DNA of 64,000 nucleotides from Eutypa lata (Eukaryota > Ascomycota > Sordariomycetes > Xylariales > Diatrypaceae), in the NCBI GenBank assembly GCA_022661535.1, contig JAKULF010000006.1, positions 2,351,001 through 2,415,000 of the forward strand, in the 5' to 3' direction. The notes beneath the pieces were generated by a model, which had not been told where the DNA came from, did not search any database, and worked only from the letters and a program-made list of their open reading frames with translations. Numbering within the stretch: the first letter of the stretch is position 1; every line of letters starts with the position of its first letter. Below are positions 1 to 12,000 of this stretch, piece by piece. The position numbers and the translations under genes are program-made.

Positions 1-2436
1 GTCCTTGACGCTGTGGACATTGCTCTGAAAGAAGGGGAAGAAGATCGTGGTAAACTCAAATCGCTTCGCAACGTCTTGGTGAAAAAAGGTGGCTGGGCAG
101 GGACGAAAGTTCAGATCAAGCCGATGTTTCGCCAAAAGAGGACAGAAGAGGTGGGTCCTGAAGTAACGCCCAAGGTAACTGAAGGGGTCAAGTTCGAGAC
201 AAACCCTACAGATGCCTTGCGCGAAGAACAGAAAATAACCATCGCGGAGGCACAAGAGCTGAAGGCACAAGAATCCGAGGGACCGGTGAGGGGTCGAAAG
301 GACGCCCCTGATGCGGATGGTGGCGAGCGACGGCCAGTAGGTGCTCCGAGACGTCAAGACTCGATGTCGGGCGTGACGATGTCTAAATTCACGGCTGCAG
401 AAAATAGCCTGGTGTTAGACAAGTTACAGCTTATTGTCAAATGGGGAGGCGAACCAACGCACTCAGCTCGGTACCAAGCTCAAGAATTGGCACAGAACAT
501 GCGGAATGACTACCTCTTACTGAACAGGCACATCCTAGAGGAGGTACACGTCTTCAGCAGTTCCGAGCGGAGAGTTACTGCAAGTGCCCAGATCTGGGCA
601 GCATCGTTCCTGGACAAGAAGGAGATCCCTGACGATTTTATTACAATCAGAAAGGATTTACTTGATGACTCCAACGCCGCAAAGGACGAGATGGACAAAG
701 TCAAAAAGAAGCTCAAAGGTCTTCTGCGCAAGGGAAACGAGCGCCCCCCACAGTTTGCTTGGCCGGAGGGGATGCCTGAACCGTCAGAGGTACAGACACG
801 AGTTGTTCAATTGATGAACTTTCATCGCCGTGTCATGCAACACAACTACAACAAGTTGCACAGTGGCGCCGTGAACTCACTTAATGCGATCAGCAATCAC
901 GGCTCCGAGAAGTCTAGTGGGGAGGGCTCGACCACGTCAGTCTCCTCGTCAATATCCCAAGCAAATGCTATCAATAGTATACAGGCGCGATGGTGTTGTG
1001 GAGAAGACGCAGAACTGTTTCGTGAGCGCTGGGAAAAGCTTTTCGCGGAGTTTTGCGACCACGAGAAAGTCGATCCCAGCAAAATTTCGGAGCTCTACGA
1101 CACGATGAAGTTTGACGCGCTTCACAACCGTCAATTCCTCGAGTGGGTGTTCACCCCACCCAAGCATATGCTTGAGGAAGAGATGGGCATCACGGTCAGT
1201 CGCGATGGCAAGGTCACACCAAAGGATGTCGAAGATAGCAGTAGCAGTAAAACGGCAGATGATAAGTCTGACAAGAACCAAACTGCCCCTTCGCCGCCCG
1301 GTGACAAATCGGAAAAGCCTGATCGGTCGGATAGGTCTAGCCAAGCCGAGACGTCTGAGAGGTCAGTCAGGAGAATCTTCCGAAGGAGGTCGTGGATGAA
1401 GCACGCCAATGATGTTGCAGCACCCGAACAGTATTTTCACTTGTATAAGGGGGGCAACAGCCCAACAAAGGCAAAAACGGATGTACGATTTGAACCTCTT
1501 CGGGAGTTGTACCAGCTGGCAAAGGTGCTGTTCGACTTCATATGCCCGCAAGAATATGGCATCTCGGATACTGAAAAGGTATAGTATTTTAAAATTCCCA
1601 TAGATTTTCCTAGCTAACAAATGGAATGCAGCTGGAAATCGGCCTCCTCACATCTCTCCCTCTCCTCAAGGAAATTGTTCAGGACCTCGAAGAGATGCAG
1701 GCCTCAGATGATGCCAAGTCGTTCTTCTACTTCACCAAGGAGTCGCATATCTACACGCTACTGAACTGTATCCTCGAGGGTGGTATCGAGACAAAGATAA
1801 ACCGTCGGGCGATTCCCGAGCTCGATTACCTCTCCCAGATCTGCTTCGAGCTGTACGAGTCTGAAAACAAGCCCCCGCCTGACGCGCCGCATCCGCCGGA
1901 TCACCCTACGTTCAACTACAGCATCCGGATCACTATCAGTCCCGGTTGTCATATTTACGACCCGCTGGACATCCAGCTAGACAGCAAGCATTGTATCGGG
2001 TGTGCGCCACGGAGGAGTCTGACGCCTCATGGAGACTGGAAGCAAGTTATCGAGACCCTACGAGCCAAGTTCCACCAGTAAGTAGTAGCACTCTCTCTGC
2101 TATTTCTACGTTATGTTACACAAGGCTTCTTTTCTTGGCTTACGGTCAATTTTGCTAACGGAGTATTTCAGGGTCAAACTGCCCAAGACATTCCTGGCTG
2201 TCAACTTGTCAGATGCCTTCACATTCCAAGAGAAGGAGCGACACAGCTCGGAAGGGGGCGATGCTGTCGAGAAGGATCCCTTGGACACCACTTCCACTGC
2301 CGAGGCCTTCAGAGCGGAAGCAGCGGAGTCTGCTGTTGCAACCTCACCGCCAGCAGAAGCTGATCAGACTAAAGCTGATGATACGGGTCCAGGGGAAGCT
2401 CAGCCGGATGCCGCTGAGCAGGTTAATTTGCTCTAG
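1..2436 (+). CDS. VIP1: Inositol hexakisphosphate/diphosphoinositol-pentakisphosphate kinase VIP1/Asp1, C-terminal part (5' end outside window)
   Basis: The frame is open from base 1, so the gene starts upstream. Three exons are supported: 1-1578, 1632-2077 and 2172-2436, with introns of 53 and 94 nt and intact frame at both junctions; together they give 762 residues. VIP1/Asp1 proteins make and remove inositol pyrophosphates. They have an N-terminal ATP-grasp kinase and a C-terminal histidine-acid-phosphatase-like domain, and this window holds most of the latter. Recognisable blocks are [33 protein letters not shown], and, across the first junction, DTEK joined to [15 protein letters not shown]. 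By family order, the kinase and the RHADR-type phosphatase motif should lie just upstream. The central phosphatase region is interrupted by low-complexity Ser/Lys/Asp stretches (about residues 300-330 and 410-460), and the last 70 residues form an acidic Ala/Glu tail. The stop is TAG at 2434-2436. Family identity is firm; the missing 5' end prevents any judgement of the kinase half. Confidence 0.93.
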
Positions 2437-3718
2437 GTCGCAAACTAGGCATGCAGCCCTAAATACAGTTGGGTCGAACTACTACGTAGTAGAATATTGG
2501 AGCGAAGTCTAGTGCAACTAGATAGGCGTGCTTGAGGGAGAGCCCGGAGGAGCTCTCGGAAGTCGGGGAGTTGGAGTACCAAGTAAACGAAGGGGGGTAT
2601 TCCTTGTAATGAATGGGGCGAGTTAATAAACATAGGGAAGAGAAGAGAAGAGAAGAAGAAAAAAAGAACCTAATGTTTCACCTTCTAGTAGAAGGCGGTG
2701 AACGGAACACGACACGGGAAACTTGTTCGGAGGAAAAGATGAAACAGACCCAAAGGGGGAGAGGGAGAAAACAAGGACAGGCAGGATGTGTGGTGTTCTA
2801 CTCCTTCGCTAGAATGTTGAAACCAGGCGCAGCAAGTCAACGGCGTGATCATTACATCAACAAGATTTCTGTTTGATTAGTAAGGGAGGGCAGCGGAGCG
2901 TCTAACTAAACTAACTACCTAGGTAGGTATAACTATAGAGCTCTAGGAGGTGGAGAGAGTAGTGTTCCTTGGCAGACGTTAGTGAATACATACAGGTAGT
3001 TTTAGTACATATCGTATACCCACGCACGTGGTAACCAGGTAGCGCACTGATTACCGGTGCTAAAACTAAGCTATAATTATACTAACTTTAAGGCCCTGAA
3101 ACTAAAAGATGGAGCATACCTAGGTAGGTAACGTACATTGTACCTGAAACTCTCTCATCGGGTTTTTCGTTCTTTCGTTCTTCTTTCTTCTCTTCTTCGC
3201 CCGCTTTGTTTAATCCCCGATGTATGACTAGGTAGATAGGTAGGTAGGTAGATATAAGATCGGCTCCCCCCGGTGCTATAACGGCCACGGGGGCTTGCAT
3301 CGGAGGTATGTACCGATGATGGCGGATCAGCGGACCCACGCACAATGTAATGTACCTTACCTACCTTGCTCTCTTTTTTTCTTTCCTTTCTGTGTCTTCT
3401 TAATTCTCCGCAATGTTTCTAGAATGCTTCTTCCTCCCCATTGGCTTTCTTCCTCTTTCCGCGGAGGGAGGGAGGGGGAGGGGTAACTACTACATACATA
3501 CCTAATTAAAAAGGGGAGAGGGGGGAAACAGGCAGGGGACAGGAAGGGAGGAGAGCCTCACCGCAAATTTGGCTTCAACACTACGATGTATGTACTACAT
3601 ACCATACTAACCTGCCTCTGTACACGACTACTTACCGACATAGGATGGTAGCTGATTTTGTTTTTTCCCACCTTCTTTTGTTCATTGCCAAGTTGCTTTC
3701 CCGATGCGTGCCATTGCA

Positions 3719-3753
<35 letters not shown>

Positions 3754-5184
3754 AGCTCGTCGGCATGCCAGGAACCTCTAGTTGCATATCTGAGATCTGC
3801 CTATTGATCTACATCTAGCTAGCTTACGTAGTATTGTCTACCTGTACATACACGTAGGTATAGCACATCTAATAATCGTATATACCCACCTCCTTACTTC
3901 ACGTAAGAGGCATGATACAGAGAGAGAAGAAAGTTCTCTATAGGAAAGCTATGCTTTGTTTGTGGGTTTGTCTGTTTGAAGATTTGCGGAGCAGGGATAC
4001 TGCGGCGTACGTAGGGTAGTAGGCTATTTGACCGCTCGGGGCATGTCCGGCGGCCCGACTCAACTCACGAGCGCCCCGATCCAAGAGCGCCCATTGCTTT
4101 TCCCTCACCGGCGGGAATCGGGGGAGCCACATACCGATAAGTATGTATGTATGTAGGTAGTAGGCAGGTAGGTTTGATACGGCCGGGCATTGGCTAGCCA
4201 GCGGTAGTGACAAGATGCCGATCGACAGATTGCGCTGTACAACACAGATCCTTTATGAAGCTGCATGTTGTCGAATGCTACTCTATAGTACCTATATAGT
4301 AACTATGTAGATAGGTAGCAGTGAGAGAATATAACGGGCCGCACGTTCTCCGGACCGACCTCGTGTATGGCACATATGTATGTACCTTGTGCGTATGGAT
4401 GGATGGGACACCATGGGCAATTGATGACGCGTTCTGTGTACCATCCCATCCTACAAGTTAGATCGTGATGAATCAACGGCAGAGCGCAGACATACATACC
4501 TACGCATCCACACGAGTATACATATACGTACGTCTAGAGCATGCGTTTCTACATAGTTACACCCACGTATTAGGTATGCGTACCTAGACAAGACGTGGGA
4601 TTATATCATTTAACTATTGACTGCTAGCGAGCGCACATACGTATCTCATTGCATCTCGTGCTCTCGCGGCTGCCGCGGCGAATCAGATGTCGAGCCGTTG
4701 TTCCGGATAGCACGCACATACATATTATATTATAGTGCCTACATAAGAGCAAGGGATGAGGGTATGTAGTTAGAGAGGACCAGCCGGGACCTCCCCCCCC
4801 TCCCTCCCCATTCACTCCAAAATGCCAGATCATGAGAAGTGACGAGTCACCATTTATTCTCCTATACGCTACGACCTTCACGATACCACCAATCCGGCCC
4901 CGCGAAAAGATAGATCCCGCCCCCGCCGGCCGGGACGCGAATCTAAGGGAACCAGGGGAATTCTAGGATTCGGCCGTCGTGCCATTGTCGGCCGATCCCA
5001 CGCGCATAAATAATGCATGTACGTACAATACATACATACATACGGAGACGGGTTGGCGACGATGCGCAGCAAAAAACAACCCACTAAGGTTGTGACGTAT
5101 GCTGCCCGTCATTCCTTCCTGTAGGTACTCTAAACTTCCATGGTTCGGGCCAGGCCAGACTAGGCGACGTTAGCAGCAAGGCTG
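2437..5184. other. Gene-free intergenic stretch with TAGG-type repeats
   Basis: No convincing coding frame on either strand. The DNA is dominated by short runs of TAGG/CCTA and ATAC/GTAT units, purine-rich blocks (about 2630-2780) and homopurine tracts near 3460-3550. The first 300 bases downstream of the VIP1 stop are probably its 3' UTR. ORFs of 60-107 codons occur but have repeat-derived, tyrosine/threonine-rich translations. Confidence 0.6.
3722..3752. repeat. (GCTT)n tetranucleotide microsatellite
   Basis: About seven tandem GCTT units are read directly in the sequence. It is a simple repeat inside the gene-free stretch with no coding role visible. Confidence 0.9.
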
Positions 5185-5346
5185 TAACGTTTTAGCCCTA
5201 GACATGGGCCAGCCTAAGACTTGGGCCACCTCTTCTAAATTTCATTTTTTTAGAACAAAACCATGCCAAGTTGTTATGCAAGTAATGAAAACCAGAAGGG
5301 GGTGGCCCAAGTCTTAGGCTGGCCCAAGTCTAGGGCTAAAACGTTA
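5185..5346. mobile_element. Fold-back element with long, nearly perfect inverted arms
   Basis: The left arm (5185 to about 5236) and right arm (about 5294-5346) are reverse complements over roughly 46 bases with one mismatch, then diverge slightly. Both arms start TAACGTTTTAGCCCTAGAC, and each contains two near-copies of GACTTGGGCCA. The spacer is about 57 bases, AT-rich. Weaker arm similarity (AAGGCTGTAACG against AAGCCTATAACG) continues outward, so the true ends may lie 10-40 bases further out. There is no clear target duplication and no coding capacity. A MITE-like or solo fold-back insertion is the simplest reading; a strong cruciform-forming site is the alternative. Confidence 0.65.
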
Positions 5347-8300
5347 TAGGCTTTTAGTCTAGACCACCCCATCAGATTTGTAGGGCTGTCTTCTCGGAGT
5401 TTGCTTTTAGTTAGTACTATGTGTTTAGCTCGTTCTGTGACACTCCATCTCTACTACCCCATACCTCTTTTGAAGTGAGCTTCGGCTTGGCTCGTAATGA
5501 AGAGATGCAAGAATCCCGAAAAGGATCTCTTGTACCATGTCGAACCATATCAAGAACCCTGTAGGGAAAAAAATAGTTCATCGTGTAGGCGAAAGCGCCC
5601 GAGATTACAGTCCCCGGACCCAGTTCTATGGAACAAGAGCGGCTCGATGTGAAGCAATCAGCTTCTGCGCACGAGTTCACGGAGAGTGGAGCTAGGCGAT
5701 CGTATTTCCTGCAACACCAATTTTTTTCCTCTTCTTTTTCTTTCTTCCAGATCAGAGCTTTTGCTATTGCGGGCATAAAAATACGACCATCTTCTCATGG
5801 AGGAAAATTTTTTCCTGCAAGATCCCCAGAGGGGTGTCTTCGGTGGGGATTAATCAAAATGGGTGTGGTGGTTATTTATGAACCCGCAACAACGGCGACG
5901 GGCATGGGCCCATCTTGGACTCCGATAACATGAATAACTAGAGGCCCACCCGAGCAATACCTCGTGAAGAGCCTATGTATGTGGTTTTGTCGGACGGTAT
6001 GGCTCCCACCGTTTTATTCGGAGCCGATCTTAGGACGTCGATAGATTTGGGCTATCGCCGCGATATCTCGGCATTTGTTTCAACGTCAACTTTGCAAATC
6101 CAATCGACACAAGGAGCAGTCTCGTGACAGGCTTGGCAATTCTTGGCTACAAAGGGAACCGTAGTCTAGCGGGGTGTTGATATGTAGTTGTCGCTATTTC
6201 GAGGTTAGTATGCCTCGTCAACTGTGTAAAGCAAGTAGATGTCTTAGTTTGATACTAATGATGGGGTATCCTTGGTTATCCCTTCATGTTCATGACCCCC
6301 TGTATTTGCACGTGACCGAGTTGGGGGTTCTATACGATCTGTTTTGATAGTTGAGAGTTGCAACTGCTGCGCATTAGATCTGTATGTCTAGCGTTTTGGC
6401 GGGTTCGTCCGCGACTTGACATCTATGCGCAAGAATTTCCAAAGAAAGTCCGCTCAACCGAAGACACCCTGCGGGTTGAAGAATCAATCGAGCGGTTGAG
6501 GATCGGAGCACAAAGAACCCGCAGTGGTAGAAAATCCGCCCCTCCCCCCTTTTATTTTTGTTGGGTACCCTTATTGTTGCTTGTTCTAGGCCTCTGCCCT
6601 GAAACGTCGATTCCGTCTCTTAGCACGATGTCGTGTTGTTCCTGGGAAGGATTCGTCAAATCAAAGGGGATGTTTCGAGGAATATAAACGGTATTATTAC
6701 TGCGGCCCAGCCGGACAGTGGAGACTAGACACTGACGTTAGATATGTAGCTGATCGTAAACGTCAACGTCGGGAAGGCCGTCAGAGCACATGTAGAACCG
6801 CTCGCTGGTTAAGCGGCGGCTTGATTGGTCCGTAGCTTGGCATGATCTTAGAGCCCGAGTCGTAACGAGGCGGCTTCCGTCCGGCGCGTTTAACTGTATT
6901 GATCCAGAAGTGGTTTTTTTTGTCTCAGCTGTTTTTCATATTAACGAAAGCGAGCAAATCAGCAAATGCAGTTAGCTACCTACCTACATACCTACATACG
7001 TAATGTAGTCAGGGGTAATATGTAACCGCTCGGCTCAGATCGGGGACTAGGGTATGTAATCCGTAGAAACGTTTCGTCACCCACCGGATGAGGCTCTTGG
7101 ATTCCTCTTTACTTACGTACATACTCTATTAGCATGATCTATAAACCAGATCAGGGGCCACTAGGAAGATAGGTTGGTCAGCTTGCTCACTAACGTACGT
7201 ATTAATAGGTCAACAGTTTCTCAATCGGCATACGTCGGATCGTGTATCAATTGTATGCCGAGCTGGCTAAAATCGGCTGGCTTGGATTTGAACCTTACTA
7301 TCGCTATCGGGGTACGGTAGCATTAAAGTTGTGGCGGTGGTTCATGTGTTCGCGAAGAAAATGTTGCATTCTCTTTTGGGCCTTCTGCAGCACTAGCCCA
7401 CCAATCAGAGCAGACCCTGGTGCTAAGGGAGCAGAGGGAGGGATGTTAGTTTATGCTAGGGGCAGTAGTTAGTGCCTGCGGTGGTTGCCAACCGCCCAAT
7501 TATTCGCTGGTAAGGCCATAAGAATCTCACTCTCCTTGTCTTTAGCTGCTGATGAGAATCGACGATGTAGAAATCCATCTCATGCAAGAACGGCAGAAGA
7601 GCACACCAGGCACAATTACTACATATATTAGAACGTGCAGATCAAACCATACATGTAGATTCGGCGATGCATGGTCTACAACTACCTAGTAGACAGACTT
7701 AACTTAAGTACTGTAAATAGCTGTGATAATTGCTCGTAGATGTACATACATACAAACATACACACATCCTTCCACCTACCAGATATCTTATGTACCTGTA
7801 GATCATGCCTACTACGTACCCCTGCATTGACTGGTACAACGCCCCCGATGTCCGGTACCTACATTTGACGATTTGCTATGACATTTTCTCCGGGCTCGTT
7901 TAGGCATTCGCACACTCTAAATCTAGTGGTCGCAGATTGGGCCGCAGTCCCGATGCATGACAGTGAGATCAGCAGAATCGCATCGCGACACACATCATTC
8001 AAACTTACCTACATAATCCCAACCGACGCCAGATAAGTATGTCGTGTATCAAAAAGATATAATGGCAAGTATATACAGCTTACGTATAGCAAAGCTGCAT
8101 GTAAGCCCAGACATGCTGCCGTACAACGTGCATACGCGACGTGTGGGGGATAACTATCTAAATGTCGGTCGTATATAAGCGACATATGCAAGTCACCCTA
8201 TTTTGTACAGTCTCACCTGTGATGGGGGGAACTTATGTATGTCCGGGTCGAACTTCGAATCAGCAACCGGGAACGGAGCCGATTCGTCCTCGCTTTAGTT

Positions 8301-8379
8301 AGATGCCCGGGACTTATTTTCGGACTGACCAAGTTTTTCTGCTGACGTTGCAGGATGCCGAACCATACATAGGTACATA
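5347..8379. other. Gene-free intergenic stretch
   Basis: Mixed-composition sequence with fewer microsatellites between about 5400 and 7500. ORFs of 100-119 codons near 5417-5933 and 6358-6687 show no recognisable motif, codon bias or splice structure and I do not call them. No RNA gene is visible. Confidence 0.55.
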
Positions 8380-8659
8380 CAGTAGAATCCTTGTTTTATA
8401 GTTAGTATGGTCCACACAATTGGATACCTTAAGCACTTTGAGCTTCAAATTCGACCCGCGACGAATTCGTCAACGCAACCATAGAATTCAAGTTAATGGT
8501 GTTCTTTTGATACCTTTAATACCATATAATATTATTATTGTAGCATTTTTTTCATTTTAAAGACTTATAAATACGTTATAATGAAAGAAAATCCGGTGGC
8601 AAAGTCTTGAGGCCCGCTGAATAAGAAACCGTACTAACTATAAAACAAGGATTCTACTG
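8380..8659. mobile_element. Non-autonomous MITE (280 bp), TIR starting CAGTAGAATCC, TA target duplication
   Basis: The terminal inverted repeats start CAGTAGAATCCTTG at 8380 and end with its complement at 8659. The first 28 bases of both ends match exactly, and similarity continues to about 32 bases with one mismatch. The element is flanked on both sides by TA (8378-8379 and 8660-8661), the target-site duplication expected for the Tc1/mariner superfamily. The interior is AT-rich and non-coding, so the element must depend on a transposase elsewhere. It sits 133 bp from a second, unrelated element at 8793. Confidence 0.88.
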
Positions 8660-8792
8660 TACATTCAAATAGGGGGTCGCATTGAAAACCGGTGCGACAA
8701 ACCGGAACTCAAAAACAAATAGCAATTCCTTCCTTCGCTCCAAACCTGACGTTACAAACCAAGCTCGAGTTGACTCAGCATACTCGTCCGTA

Positions 8793-9078
8793 CACTCAAC
8801 CCCCTGAATTCTTAGCAGTGGGTCAGGTTGCTCCTACATATCAGCTACTTAATTCCTTGGATAATATATGTACCTATCGAAGTATTATTTAACTTCAAAT
8901 TGTCCAGAGAAAGAGAAGAACCAAAGGAAATAATAGCCTTAAGGCATAAGGGAACCTCGAAGCCTTTTATAATGGTACATGAAACAACATTTGTCGCATC
9001 AAAGCTATACATCCAATCACAAGTCTTCTATAAGTATGATCTACCTGATCCACTGCTAATAATTCAGGGGGTTGAGTG
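8793..9078. mobile_element. Non-autonomous MITE (286 bp), TIR starting CACTCAACCCCCTGAATT, TA target duplication
   Basis: The inverted ends start CACTCAACCCCCTGAATT (8793) and the complement finishes at 9078. About 36 bases pair with two mismatches, then similarity fades. TA flanks both ends (8791-8792 and 9079-9080). The TIR is unrelated to that of the element at 8380-8659, so this is a different family. The interior has no transposase-like coding frame. Short ORFs that cross it in both directions simply translate the repeated ends. Confidence 0.85.
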
Positions 9079-12000
9079 TATGTACTAGTGCAGCGTGAAA
9101 ATGATACATACCTAGCTAGTAAACATAGGGCCAACCAGAAGTCTATTACCCTACCCCTTAGGAAGGGGAAGGCCGAAATCTTAGTCAAGTTCTCGAAAAC
9201 TTCCGAAAGTCCCCATGAGCCGCAGTGTACATACATACTTACATAGTAAAGAGCTACGGAAGTGTCAATGTCTCACAGGGATCGTGATGCTGGGTCCTCA
9301 AAAGTTAAAACCTCAAAATCCACAAGTCCACAAGGCATGGAGAAAAGACAGGAGCAAAAAATTGGATCCATCGCTATCTTTAGAGCGCTAAGCACCCAGC
9401 GCCCGTGTTGCTGGATTTATTTTTGGGCTTTAACTACGTGAGGAAGAGAAAATGATGTTCAACAATATCCAGGTAAACAGAGATATATATTCGCGTAGGC
9501 GAGCTATAGCAACCCCATTAGAACACCTCAGATCATGTCATTAATAGCAAGTTATATAATCAGGGGATTTTAAATGGGAAAAAGCCTAGTGGCTATGAAC
9601 TTGATAGACATTCTCGTCAGTGACAGGATACGATTAGAGCTAGGATCTCTTTACTAGGTGTCACAGCTTCCTACATATGAATATCCATGAAGCCCTCCAT
9701 CTGCTCATCGTACTACGATGACACCCCAGCGATATCGTATGTTCCTAGTTGCTTTAAACGCAAAATCTCATCTAGTCAGAATTTTGGCTCGCCAGATTAA
9801 GTATTGTCTTCGTTGGCTCCCGCAGCCGGCTACGGTATTAGCGCATTAATAAACTTGGGGCGTTGCTACCATAATATCCATTCATACTGTCGTGCGACTT
9901 AAACGATCGTGTGATCAACAAACGCACATTGCAGGCCGTTAGTTAGTTAGATTCCACAAGGCTGAAGTTCCCTCCGATGCACCACGTGATGTGGATGTTG
10001 CAAGAACGTTGAGATTCGGAAGACGGGGTCTCCTGTGTAACACCGGGTCCAAACGGCTTGTAATCAGGTATTAACAGCCCTGAAAGGCAATACAAAAAAA
10101 GTTGCCAGTGAACGAGGGGGGCGGGAAGCTTATTTCTTTTGCCGTTACCTTCCCCGGCATCCTGCCGCCGTCAACAACAGCCCTATAACAGTTCCCCACT
10201 ATCTAACTCATCTAACTGACTGGTCTACGCACATAGGATTGAGAAATATCTCCGATTGCACCTAGGTAGGCTTAGTTCTCCATTTCTAAGGATCAATGTT
10301 CTGTGCTCGCTTCCCCAACCTATCCTGCTAACATGAAGACTATTGAGGTTGAATGGCCTAGTTGGCTTTTGATCTGAGTAATCCAGACAACGACTCATAT
10401 TAGCCGCATTGATGAACCAGTGATCTCTTCCTTTCCCTAGCTAAGGTATACACAACTACGTCGCCAGATAGCCCGTGCTCCGGTGATAGTGGCTTGTGCC
10501 CAGTTGAAGCTCTTAGTTCCGGTAGTGGTGTACATCTTGATGACCAAGCAATCCAGACGGGATAACATATACTTCTGCTAGTGGTCAGCTCCTCCTTGGG
10601 TGTGATAGATAGAGTCATCATGCTTCCTGAAGAGGATAACAAGCCTTTACTATCGGTACCGGTAGTGGGTGCGTAGTAGTTGTGGTTGACGGCGTTCTGC
10701 CTCGTCCATTCATCATGGCCATCTCTATATGAGATCTGATCAAAGGAAGGCAGTTGCGAAATCTGATATCCAGGGGTCCCCGTTTGAAGGTCTGGCACTA
10801 GGTAGGTATATGTGTCTTTTTATCCCAGTGTTTCACAAGACGCTACGCTGAGCGGGATAGCTCGAGATGGTGGGGTTGATTCTCGCCTTGAAAGGTGCGA
10901 TGTGACGTCCTCGTCAACTCCCGATCATCAGAAATCTCACACCGGGTCGTTTATATTTACTTGTTGTATCTGCTCAGCGGGTCTAGATCCGTCCTCCCGT
11001 ACCATGAAAATCTCAACAGTCAACCAAAAATTTGCTCAAACAGGAAGGATGCTGCATCGCAACAAGTTGCTGTCCATGGTTCCGATGTATCACGAAATCA
11101 GCAGCGGACAGGCCCTGCTTCCGGACGTTGGCACAGGGGGGGGAGCTCTTCCTACCAAGGGTCCAAAATGAGCACTGCGCCTAGTTCTGGAAATCCTCAC
11201 ACGCTATCTAGTCGCATGTAGTGAGAAGATAACAGAGAATGATGACACTACCAATTGCAGCCGAGCCATACATATATCATGGGAGGCTGATAGTATCAGT
11301 CGGGGAGCCGGGGCACCCTACTGGCCAGGTACTACCACCAGCAGATATGTCAGACTAACGCCAAGAAATATACATACGCAGTTCTCCCACTTCGGAGGCT
11401 CCCACGAACCTGTCCACCGAAAGATGGCACACGTGCGTCTGCATGTGGCGTGTGCAAGCAATTACATTTCATGGCATGCAATTAGTGTTGCTGTCGGATC
11501 CTCTAATCCATCCGATATACTTCGTACATAGTACCTGGGTATTGGGTATGTACATACCGATATCCATAATAAGCATGCAGGTATATATGTGTATATGTGT
11601 GTACGTAGGCGTATGCAATGTACCTACATACCTACACAGGCACACCCTCTCTTGCACACCCACTCACGCACATACACACCCATGGACACTTATATATGTA
11701 CTACAATGAATGTCGATATAATTACCTACATTATACTACATACTTGTAGAAACCTGGGAGCCATGGGAGCATAATCAATCTTCGAACAATGACATGGGTA
11801 CCTGAGTAGTGGATTAAAACCGGTAAGGCCTTTGTAGTGTTTTTGGTAGGTTCGATCCACTGCGACCGGTCAGGGACAGCCCCGGCAGAAAAAGAACTCG
11901 TCTTTTTCTGCGCTCCCAATTCTATGGTTGATTAACATTTAGCGAACGAATGATGCTGTGCCTTTGACTACCCACATGGATTTCATACATACCTGTAAGG

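Noticed and set aside
2613..2876. 87-codon Glu/Arg/Lys-rich frame
   Set aside because: Derived from a purine-rich simple repeat directly downstream of VIP1.
7261..7300. Minus-strand GGTTCAAATCC resembling a tRNA T-arm
   Set aside because: The stem does not pair and no acceptor, D- or anticodon arm is present.
11840..11870. GGTTCGATCC tRNA T-loop-like motif
   Set aside because: The flanking bases do not form a T-stem or acceptor stem.
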